Below are positions 1-4,907 of a stretch of 5,356 nt of DNA, one piece after another (positions within the stretch are counted from its first letter, which is position 1; each line of letters opens with the position of its first letter). The notes beneath the pieces were generated by a model that ran no database searches, was not told the origin of the DNA, and worked only from the letters and a program-made list of their open reading frames with translations. This stretch comes from an uncultured Prevotella sp. (lineage in GTDB: Bacteria; Bacteroidota; Bacteroidia; Bacteroidales; Bacteroidaceae). Both the position numbers and the translations under genes were made by a program. The stretch lies in assembly GCA_938023885.1 (NCBI GenBank), contig CALJCU010000265.1, positions 1-5,356 on the forward strand, written 5' to 3'.

Positions 1-850
1 TTGTTATCGTGTCGCAGATCGTCTCATATAGTCTCTCGTCCCATTTCATTGACGAGACGGAAGGCAGCAGAGAGACGAAAGCCTTGAGGGCATCCTCTTT
101 CTCAATGCTGTTGGTGAGCGCACGGTCAATCCTTGTCACGGCACCGAGCGGTGCCTTGATATTACGGTAGCATGGTGTCTTTCCGCTCCAGGGACTGCCA
201 AAAATGAAGCTCTTGCCGTTGATAATCCTCACCACGGGGTTGTCATCGTTCATCAGATCGCATCCGGGAAGATATTTGAGCCAGTTGCTCACCTGTGTTG
301 ACTTCCCCGTTCCGCTCTTGGCGATGAAGGCATAGCCGTAGCCGTTCTGTCTGACTACTGAGGCATGCATCAAGATGGTGCCCCGGGAGGCTCCGGCAAA
401 GGCATAGATGAGCATGATGGCATTGTTCAGGCCGAAAGAGCGCATGAGGAAAGAACCGTTGAGTGCACAACGACAATGGCGGAACTCCTTGTCAGTAATG
501 AGCAAACAGCAGTCGGAATGATTAATGTCCTTAATGATATACTGGTATCCTCCGTTCTTCAGCTGGTCCACGACGGTTGAGCCATTGCCTGTGTCGAACT
601 CACGGATGCGCTCCCTATTGTCTCTCGGTTCTGCGTGCAGGCTGTTATCTACCGTGAGGTTGAAAAGAAGAGGCTCTACAGGGTGAGGATCACTATCCTC
701 TGTCTCATCTTTTTCTATCTCAAAAGGCTTAAAGGAGGGAAGCATTCGTATACCATTCTCATAGCCTGTAAAAGTGACCGAGAAAAGCAACTCAGCTACA
801 CAAAAATGATGTGTAATACAAAATTGCTGCAAACTGGATGTATTACTCAT
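1..850 (-). CDS. HPr kinase/PEPCK-fold P-loop protein, C-terminus cut by window edge
   Basis: The frame is open from the ATG at 850-848 to base 1, giving 283 residues with the C-terminus outside the window. Visible motifs are a Walker A P-loop AKSGTGKST (about residues 177-185), a paired acidic motif LMNDDNPVV with Asp202-Asp203, and a GSPWSGK motif (218-224). A conserved-looking HAS motif (His162) lies about 15 residues before the P-loop. This order (HAS, P-loop, DD, PWSGK) is typical of the HPr kinase/PEP carboxykinase superfamily, and the protein resembles a family of uncharacterised Bacteroidales proteins. The N-terminal 150 residues have no motif I can name and no signal peptide or membrane segment, so it is probably cytoplasmic. 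It is unlikely to be true HPr kinase or metabolic PEPCK; kinase-like activity is an inference and the substrate is unknown. The ATG overlaps the stop of the upstream gene by 8 bases, which supports this start and suggests coupled translation. Confidence 0.8.
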   Translation of the reverse strand, partial: MSNTSSLQQFCITHHFCVAELLFSVTFTGYENGIRMLPSFKPFEIEKDETEDSDPHPVEPLLFNLTVDNSLHAEPRDNRERIREFDTGNGSTVVDQLKNGGYQYIIKDINHSDCCLLITDKEFRHCRCALNGSFLMRSFGLNNAIMLIYAFAGASRGTILMHASVVRQNGYGYAFIAKSGTGKSTQVSNWLKYLPGCDLMNDDNPVVRIINGKSFIFGSPWSGKTPCYRNIKAPLGAVTRIDRALTNSIEKEDALKAFVSLLPSVSSMKWDERLYETICDTIT

Positions 851-1250
851 CGGGCTTGATGGCCTGGTAACGGAATTCGGTCGATTTTACTTCTTTGACA
901 ATGAACTTGCCGTTAGTTGTATACTTCTTCCTTATATGTGCATATTTCTTGTCGATATCCTTGCGTTTTAAGGCAAAGCATGTGATGCATGTCGGAGTCT
1001 TGGCGCCGGTCCCAGAGAGGTGGTCGCGAAGCTGATACGAATAGTTCTCGCGACTGTAGAGAAATTTCGTCTTTGAATCGATGTAAGCGGAATCAAGCTC
1101 TTGAATTCCAGTGAAATAAACCGTGGAGTCGTTGAATGAGGCTGCAAATCCAAACAAGTACACTTTCGTGGGTTTGTTGGCTCCCCAACTGCACAAAGAA
1201 CTGCACAATGCAACGATGGTCAGGGCAAGTGCTGAGATGTATTTCTTCAT
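843..1250 (-). CDS. Small exported protein of unknown function
   Basis: A 135-residue protein with a clear N-terminal signal peptide: MKK start, hydrophobic core over residues 5-20, and a likely cleavage site around residues 21-25 (Ser-Trp-Gly-Ala-Asn). Cys16 and Cys20 lie at the end of the core, but neither sits in a convincing lipobox, so secretion to the periplasm is more likely than lipidation. The mature part is about 110 residues, polar and lysine-rich, with the segments VYLFGFAASFNDSTVYF and ENYSYQLRDHL. A Cys-Ile-Thr-Cys pair in its middle (residues 88-91) could bind metal or form a disulfide; this is speculation. It resembles a conserved Bacteroidales protein without an assigned function. 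It is the first gene of a leftward pair and its stop codon lies inside the start of the kinase-fold gene. A Bacteroidota-type promoter lies about 55 bases upstream of the start. Confidence 0.8.
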   Translation of the reverse strand: MKKYISALALTIVALCSSLCSWGANKPTKVYLFGFAASFNDSTVYFTGIQELDSAYIDSKTKFLYSRENYSYQLRDHLSGTGAKTPTCITCFALKRKDIDKKYAHIRKKYTTNGKFIVKEVKSTEFRYQAIKPDE

Positions 1251-1304
1251 AATAGTTTATTGTCTGAAGTCTGATGTTTACGCCTTCCTTGTCGGATAAC
1301 GGTA

Positions 1305-1335
1305 CAAAATTATAAAAATATTGGCACTCTTCGAA
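1305..1335 (-). promoter_or_regulatory. Predicted Bacteroidota promoter for the leftward gene pair
   Basis: Read on the minus strand, 1312-1305 is TAATTTTG, an exact match to the -7 consensus TAnnTTTG. At 1335-1332 there is TTCG, three of four bases of the -33 element TTTG, with a 19-base spacer. Transcription would begin near 1299, leaving a leader of about 50 bases before the ATG at 1250. This is a motif match only; no start site is measured. Confidence 0.6.
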
Positions 1336-1354
1336 CGAAATGTTCATTTTTATC

Positions 1355-1379
1355 ATCCTTTGACTAAAAAAATCCTTTG
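1355..1379. repeat. Direct repeat of ATCCTTTG in the divergent intergenic region
   Basis: The octamer ATCCTTTG occurs at 1355-1362 and again at 1372-1379, a period of 17 bases, with an AT-rich stretch between. It lies between the two divergent promoters. It could be a tandem operator, but an accidental repeat in AT-rich DNA is also possible. TTTG inside the second copy is too far (27 bases) from the hisH -7 box to be a standard -33 element. Confidence 0.35.
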
Positions 1380-1406
1380 TTATGACGCTTCCCTGTCTTT
1401 TTTTAG

Positions 1407-1414
1407 TAAATTTG
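1407..1414 (+). promoter_or_regulatory. Predicted -7 element of the hisH operon promoter
   Basis: TAAATTTG at 1407-1414 matches TAnnTTTG exactly and is followed by C. No good -33 TTTG is present at the usual spacing; the nearest candidates are TATG at 1381-1384 (22-base spacer) and TTTG at 1376-1379 (27-base spacer). Transcription would start near 1420, giving a leader of only about 20 bases. That leaves no room for a his leader peptide, T-box or attenuator, so any control would act at initiation. Confidence 0.6.
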
Positions 1415-1438
1415 CAAGGTGATTAACACTTTGCAGAC

Positions 1439-2041
1439 ATGAAAGTAGCGATTATAAAATATAATGCCGGCAATATCTACTCTGTTGCTAATGCCCTGAG
1501 ACGGCTCGGGGTGGAGCCTGTCATCACGGATGAGCCCCGGGAATTGTCCACTGCCGGCCGCATCATCTTCCCTGGTCAGGGAAGTGTGCAGACCACGATG
1601 GCTTACCTGCGTTCACACGGCTTGGATGAAGTCATCCGGTCCTTTTGCCAGCCGGTCTTGGGTATTTGTGTGGGGCAGCAGCTTCTCTGTGCGCATTCGG
1701 AAGAAGGTGATGTTGATTGCATTGGAATCTTTCCTAAACAAGTGAAGAGATTTGTTCCCGACAGTCACGACTGTAAGGTGCCGGAGATGGGGTGGAATTC
1801 GCTGCACGGGCTCTCCACACCACTCTTTGAGGGTGTAAAGGAAGGTGACTATGTCTATTTCGTGCATAGTTTCTATGTCCCGACCTGCGAGTTTACAATT
1901 GCTACAGCTGACTATACGCTGCCTTATTCAGCCGCCATGCATCGTGACAACTTCTGGACGGTACAGTTTCATCCGGAGAAGAGTGGAAAAGTAGGAGAGC
2001 ACATCCTTCGCAATTTTCTGGAGATGGAACCAACAGTCTGA
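1439..2041 (+). CDS. hisH: Imidazole glycerol phosphate synthase, glutamine amidotransferase subunit
   Basis: A class I glutamine amidotransferase of 200 residues, normal length for HisH. It hydrolyses glutamine and passes ammonia to HisF for ring closure of imidazole glycerol phosphate. Visible features: the N-terminal YNAGNIYSV motif, PGQGS at 45-49 (oxyanion-strand region), the nucleophile elbow GICVGQQ with Cys77, and VQFHPEKSG carrying His178 and Glu180 to complete the catalytic triad. VPEMGWN (114-120) and YFVHSFY (140-146) are also HisH-typical. The ATG at 1439 places the first beta strand (MKVAIIKYNAGN) exactly at the N-terminus, so no other start is needed. It is the first gene of the rightward string, 11 bases ahead of hisA, and its partner subunit HisF is two genes on. 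The ribosome binding site is weak, as is common in Bacteroidota. Confidence 0.97.
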   Translation: MKVAIIKYNAGNIYSVANALRRLGVEPVITDEPRELSTAGRIIFPGQGSVQTTMAYLRSHGLDEVIRSFCQPVLGICVGQQLLCAHSEEGDVDCIGIFPKQVKRFVPDSHDCKVPEMGWNSLHGLSTPLFEGVKEGDYVYFVHSFYVPTCEFTIATADYTLPYSAAMHRDNFWTVQFHPEKSGKVGEHILRNFLEMEPTV

Positions 2042-2052
2042 CACTGAGAACA

Positions 2053-2769
2053 ATGAAGATAGAACTTATTCCAGCCATAGATATTATCGGCGGCAAGTGT
2101 GTGCGCCTCACGAAAGGCGACTACAGCCAGAAGAAGGTCTATAATGAGGACCCCGTGTCTCAGGCCCTTGAGTTTGATCGCTTGGGGTTCAAGCGATTAC
2201 ATGTCGTGGACCTCGACGGAGCTAAGGCGAGGCACATTGCCAACGAGGCGGCGCTGCGTGGCATCACTTCATCCACGGGTCTGAGAGTGGACTTCGGAGG
2301 CGGTATTAAGAGTGAGGAAGATATCAAGAAAGCGTTCGCAGCAGGAGCCTCCATGGTGACAGTGGGAAGCATTGCCGTGAGTCAGCCACAGACGTTTTTG
2401 GAAAGGCTCAAGACCTATGGATCTGAGAGAATGATTTTAGGGGCTGATATACGCAACGGTTTTGTGAGCATCAACGGATGGAAGGAAGACTCGGAGGAAG
2501 AGCTGCTGCCGTTCCTCACTAAATACGTGAAAGCCGGCGTGAAGAACGTCTTGTGTACGGACATCTCCAAGGACGGTACCCTCGCAGGACCTGCTACGGA
2601 GCTCTATTGCCGTGTTATGAAAGCTTTCCCGCATATTCATCTCATCGCCAGTGGAGGCGTGAGCAGTGATGAGGATATACTTGCCTTGGATAAGGCTGGT
2701 ATCCCCGCTGCCGTCTTCGGAAAGGCGTGGTATGAGGGAAGAATCGATTTAGAAAAGTTGAAAATATAG
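2053..2769 (+). CDS. hisA: ProFAR isomerase (phosphoribosylformimino-AICAR-P isomerase)
   Basis: A (beta-alpha)8 barrel of 238 residues, the usual HisA length. It converts ProFAR to PRFAR, the substrate of HisH/HisF. The catalytic aspartates expected for the family are present: Asp10 in IPAIDIIGGKCVRL and Asp132 in LGADIRNG. Phosphate-binding segments are also in place: DFGGGI (80-85), VGSIAV (104-109), TDISKDGTLAGP (169-180) and IASGGVSS (198-205). LHVVDLDGA is a normal HisA strand, and the C-terminal FGKAWYEGRI corresponds to the usual GRALYEG region. The last few residues (LEKLKI) are encoded inside an A/G-rich, repeat-like stretch that runs on into the spacer before hisF. Cytoplasmic; cotranscribed with its neighbours by inference from spacing. 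Confidence 0.97.
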   Translation: MKIELIPAIDIIGGKCVRLTKGDYSQKKVYNEDPVSQALEFDRLGFKRLHVVDLDGAKARHIANEAALRGITSSTGLRVDFGGGIKSEEDIKKAFAAGASMVTVGSIAVSQPQTFLERLKTYGSERMILGADIRNGFVSINGWKEDSEEELLPFLTKYVKAGVKNVLCTDISKDGTLAGPATELYCRVMKAFPHIHLIASGGVSSDEDILALDKAGIPAAVFGKAWYEGRIDLEKLKI

Positions 2770-2799
2770 GATTGAAAATAGAGAAAGGTTGAAGATATG
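2754..2799 (+). repeat. A/G-rich degenerate repeat across the hisA-hisF junction
   Basis: Three imperfect copies of a unit like AAAGTTGAAAATAT(AG) follow one another, with their TTGAA cores at 2758, 2772 and 2789. The first copy encodes the end of HisA, the others fill the spacer up to the hisF start. GAGAAAGG at 2781-2788 inside it is also the best Shine-Dalgarno-like match in the string, 8 bases before the hisF ATG. The copies are diverged, so low-complexity A-rich leader sequence is an alternative reading. Confidence 0.4.
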
Positions 2800-3528
2800 A
2801 TGAACGGGTTAGCCAAACGTATTGTGCCCTGTCTTGATGTCAAAGACGGAGAGACCGTGAAAGGCACTCACTTCGTCAACCTCCGCAAGGCGGGAGACCC
2901 TGTAGAGCTCGGCAAAGCTTACAGTGATGCGGGAGCCGATGAACTCGTGTTTCTCGACATCACGGCTACGGTGGACGGACGTAAAATCTTCACGGACATG
3001 GTCAGCCGTGTGGCGCGGGAGATCAATATCCCGTTCACGGTAGGTGGCGGTATTAATGGAATAGAAGATGTGGACCGCCTGCTCGATGCAGGGGCTGATA
3101 AGATAAGTGTCAATTCTGCGGCTATCCGTCATCCGGAGATCATTGATGGGATATCCTCCAAGTACGGGTCTCAGGTCTGTGTATGTGCCATCGATGCTCG
3201 CAATGATGCTGACGGGTGGTATTGCTACATGAGGGGGGGGCGTGAGCGTACTGATCGGCGGCTCATGGACTGGGCGAAGGAGGCCGCTGACCGTGGCGCC
3301 GGAGAGATACTCTTCACAAGCATGGATCACGACGGCGTGAAGAGAGGCTTCGCCTATGAGCCGTTGGCTGAGATGGCTGACCTTGTGCCTATCCCTGTCA
3401 TCGCCAGTGGGGGTGCAGGGAAGATGGAAGACTTCTACGATGTGTTCACCAAAGGAAAAGCTGATGCAGCGCTTGCTGCGAGCGTGTTCCACTTTGGGGA
3501 GATTAAGATCCCGGAGCTCAAGCACTAA
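2797..3528 (+). CDS. hisF: Imidazole glycerol phosphate synthase, cyclase subunit
   Basis: A (beta-alpha)8 barrel that uses ammonia from HisH to convert PRFAR to imidazole glycerol phosphate plus AICAR. Family hallmarks: LAKRIVPCLDVKDG with catalytic Asp14, the VKG lysine, FTVGGGI (80-86), VCAIDARND with catalytic Asp133, GAGEILFTSMDHDG (167-180) and IASGGAGKM (202-210). The protein is 243 residues, while well-studied HisF proteins have about 250-258. It stops at IPELKH, where the family normally continues with about 10-14 more residues of the last helix (ELKxYLxxxGI and on). The catalytic residues are unaffected. A run of eight G (3233-3240) encodes the Arg-Gly-Gly of the MRGGRE segment. Two ATGs stand in tandem at 2797 and 2800; the first is used here, but either fits. 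A 238-codon antisense frame over the gene is a shadow. Confidence 0.96.
   Translation: MMNGLAKRIVPCLDVKDGETVKGTHFVNLRKAGDPVELGKAYSDAGADELVFLDITATVDGRKIFTDMVSRVAREINIPFTVGGGINGIEDVDRLLDAGADKISVNSAAIRHPEIIDGISSKYGSQVCVCAIDARNDADGWYCYMRGGRERTDRRLMDWAKEAADRGAGEILFTSMDHDGVKRGFAYEPLAEMADLVPIPVIASGGAGKMEDFYDVFTKGKADAALAASVFHFGEIKIPELKH
3233..3240 (+). repeat. G8 homopolymer inside hisF
   Basis: Eight consecutive G residues lie within codons AGG GGG GGG (Arg-Gly-Gly, HisF residues 147-149). The frame is intact here. One-base slippage would shift the frame and remove the last 40% of HisF. GGG is an avoidable glycine codon, so the run is not forced by the protein. Confidence 0.9.
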
Positions 3529-3538
3529 ATATCAGATT

Positions 3539-4177
3539 ATGAGTATGGATTTTGAGAAGATGGGTGGGGTTGTGCCGGCCATCATACAGGATGCCGTCAC
3601 CTCGAAGGTGCTGATGCTGGGTTTCATGAATGAAGAAGCCTATGAGAAGACGATGGGGACGAAGCTCGTCACGTTCTGGAGCCGTACAAGAAAATGTCTG
3701 TGGATGAAAGGTGAGACATCGGGCAACTATCTCCATCTCGTGAGCATGAAGGAGGACTGCGACCACGACACGCTCCTCATAGAGGTTCATCCCGATGGTC
3801 CCGTGTGCCACCTCGGTACGGACACATGCTGGGCGGAGGAGAATGAGTTGAACCCTATTCTGTTTCTCTCTGAGCTTCAGGACTTCATCAACAAGCGTCA
3901 TGAGGAGATGCCTGAAGGCAGTTATACGACGAGCCTCTTCCGCAAGGGCGTGAACAAGATGGCGCAGAAAGTGGGTGAGGAGGCTGTAGAGACCGTCATT
4001 GAGGCTACGAACGGGACGAATGAGAATCTCGTCTATGAAGCTTCCGACCTGATGTATCATCTCATTGTGCTCCTCGCATCCAAAGGGCTCCGAATCGAGG
4101 ATGTCGCGCGTGAACTCGCCAGGCGCCATAATCCCGGGTGGGACAAGGCAAGGAGAATCAGGAAAAGTCAAGAGTGA
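3539..4177 (+). CDS. hisIE: Bifunctional phosphoribosyl-AMP cyclohydrolase / phosphoribosyl-ATP pyrophosphohydrolase
   Basis: A 212-residue fusion covering two consecutive steps: PR-ATP to PR-AMP (HisE half), then opening of the purine ring to ProFAR (HisI half). The N-terminal cyclohydrolase part (about 1-110) shows FWSRTRKCLWMKGETSGN and the metal site: Asp73, Asp75 and Asp77 around Cys74, then Cys90 and Cys97 in GPVCHLGTDTCW, giving the family's three zinc cysteines. The C-terminal pyrophosphohydrolase part (about 112-205) shows YTTSLFRKGVNKMAQKVGEEAVETVIEA and YEASDLMYHLIVLL, with the acidic residues of the MazG-like helices. The ATG at 3539 is chosen because the longer open frame upstream only reads hisF out of frame; a second in-frame ATG lies at 3545. 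The gene starts 10 bases after the hisF stop. The last residues (RKSQE) fall in an A/G-rich spacer-like stretch. Confidence 0.96.
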   Translation: MSMDFEKMGGVVPAIIQDAVTSKVLMLGFMNEEAYEKTMGTKLVTFWSRTRKCLWMKGETSGNYLHLVSMKEDCDHDTLLIEVHPDGPVCHLGTDTCWAEENELNPILFLSELQDFINKRHEEMPEGSYTTSLFRKGVNKMAQKVGEEAVETVIEATNGTNENLVYEASDLMYHLIVLLASKGLRIEDVARELARRHNPGWDKARRIRKSQE

Positions 4178-4199
4178 AGAATTAGAAGTTAGAAAATAT
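4162..4199 (+). repeat. A/G-rich repeat-like spacer between hisIE and ftsE
   Basis: This purine-rich stretch covers the end of hisIE and the 22-base gap before ftsE. It contains TTAGAA at 4182-4187 and 4189-4194, and related GAAGA/GAGTGAAG segments. It resembles in composition the hisA-hisF and ftsE-lysC spacers. It could serve as an A-rich ribosome entry leader, or be a degraded repeat. Confidence 0.35.
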
Positions 4200-4880
4200 A
4201 TGCTGATAGATTACGATAAAGTAAAAGTATACCAACAGGATGTACTCATCCTCGACGACGTGTGTTTCCATGCCGGCGAGGGGGAGTTTATCTATTTGAT
4301 AGGAAAAGTAGGATCGGGAAAGAGCAGTCTGCTCAAGACGATCTACTGTGAGCTCGACCTCTATCCGGAGGATGGTGAGCGGGCTGAGGTCTTAGGCCGA
4401 GACCTGCTGAAGCTCCGTCGTCACGACATCCCGGCATTGCGCCGTGAGATGGGCATCATCTTCCAGGATTTCCAGTTGCTGAGCGACCGTGATGTGTTCC
4501 AGAACCTGCGTTTCGTGTTGCGTGCTACGGGGTGGAAGGACAAGAGAAAGATAGAGGACCGTGTCAATGAGGTGCTTGAGGCCGTGGAGATGACGGATAA
4601 GATCCACTCTATGCCACATGAACTCTCAGGGGGTGAGCAGCAGCGTATTTCCATCGCGCGTGCCATTCTCAATAATCCGAAGATTATCATTGCTGATGAG
4701 CCAACGGGCAACCTTGACCCAGAGACTGCTGATAACATCGTGCGTCTGCTTAAAGGTATCACGGCACAGGGTACGGCTGTGGTCATGTCTACCCACAATA
4801 TCCCTATGCTCGACCGTTACCCTGGCTACGTTTACAAGTGTGAAGACGGCAAAGTGCTGGAAATCAGAAACAAAGATTAA
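4200..4880 (+). CDS. ftsE: Cell-division ABC transporter ATPase FtsE
   Basis: A 226-residue ABC ATPase, the normal FtsE length. FtsE with the membrane protein FtsX forms a divisome complex that controls peptidoglycan hydrolysis at the septum. All ABC motifs are present: Walker A GKVGSGKSS (35-43), Q-loop FQDFQLL with Gln89, signature LSGGEQQR (142-149), Walker B IIIADEPTGNLD (162-173), and the switch His199 in STHN. ADEPTGNLD and the compact single-domain form place it in the FtsE/LolD/MacB-type group. FQDFQLLSDRDVFQNL supports FtsE over LolD. The P-loop GKVGSGKSS differs from the proteobacterial GPSGAGKST and agrees with Bacteroidota FtsE as I recall it. The start at 4200 is chosen because the upstream extension of the frame only overlaps hisIE. 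No ftsX is adjacent; the next gene is lysC. A LolD-like role cannot be fully excluded. Confidence 0.88.
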   Translation: MLIDYDKVKVYQQDVLILDDVCFHAGEGEFIYLIGKVGSGKSSLLKTIYCELDLYPEDGERAEVLGRDLLKLRRHDIPALRREMGIIFQDFQLLSDRDVFQNLRFVLRATGWKDKRKIEDRVNEVLEAVEMTDKIHSMPHELSGGEQQRISIARAILNNPKIIIADEPTGNLDPETADNIVRLLKGITAQGTAVVMSTHNIPMLDRYPGYVYKCEDGKVLEIRNKD

Positions 4881-4907
4881 GAAAACAATTAAGAAAGTAT
4901 CATTGAT
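4876..4907 (+). repeat. Short repeated spacer between ftsE and lysC
   Basis: ATTAAGAAA occurs at 4876-4884 (overlapping the ftsE stop) and 4888-4896, a 12-base period, in a 27-base gap before lysC. The second copy lies at a plausible ribosome-binding distance. It shows no hairpin or terminator, consistent with read-through into lysC. Confidence 0.35.

Noticed and set aside
365..859. Small plus-strand frames at 365-580 and 635-859
   Set aside because: They lie opposite the kinase-fold gene, which is continuous from 850 to 1 with clear motifs.
1093..1356. Minus-strand frame of 87 codons spanning the intergenic region
   Set aside because: It crosses the predicted promoter, overlaps the exported-protein gene in another frame, and has no recognisable features.
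1251..1438. His leader peptide, T-box or other attenuator before hisH
   Set aside because: No histidine-rich short frame, no T-box sequence and no terminator hairpin are visible; the predicted leader is only about 20 bases.
2809..3525. Long antisense open frame (238 codons) covering almost all of hisF
   Set aside because: It mirrors a well-supported gene, has no recognisable motifs, and follows from the codon pattern of the sense strand.
3356..3538. N-terminal extension of hisIE by 61 codons
   Set aside because: The extension reads hisF out of frame and gives an arginine/serine-rich sequence unlike any HisI; the ATG at 3539 fits the family start.
3518..4171. Long antisense open frame (217 codons) over hisIE
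   Set aside because: hisIE is fully supported by its metal-site and MazG-like motifs; the antisense frame has no family features.
4065..4199. N-terminal extension of ftsE by 45 codons
   Set aside because: It overlaps the conserved HisE end of hisIE in another frame; FtsE homologues begin close to MLIDYD.
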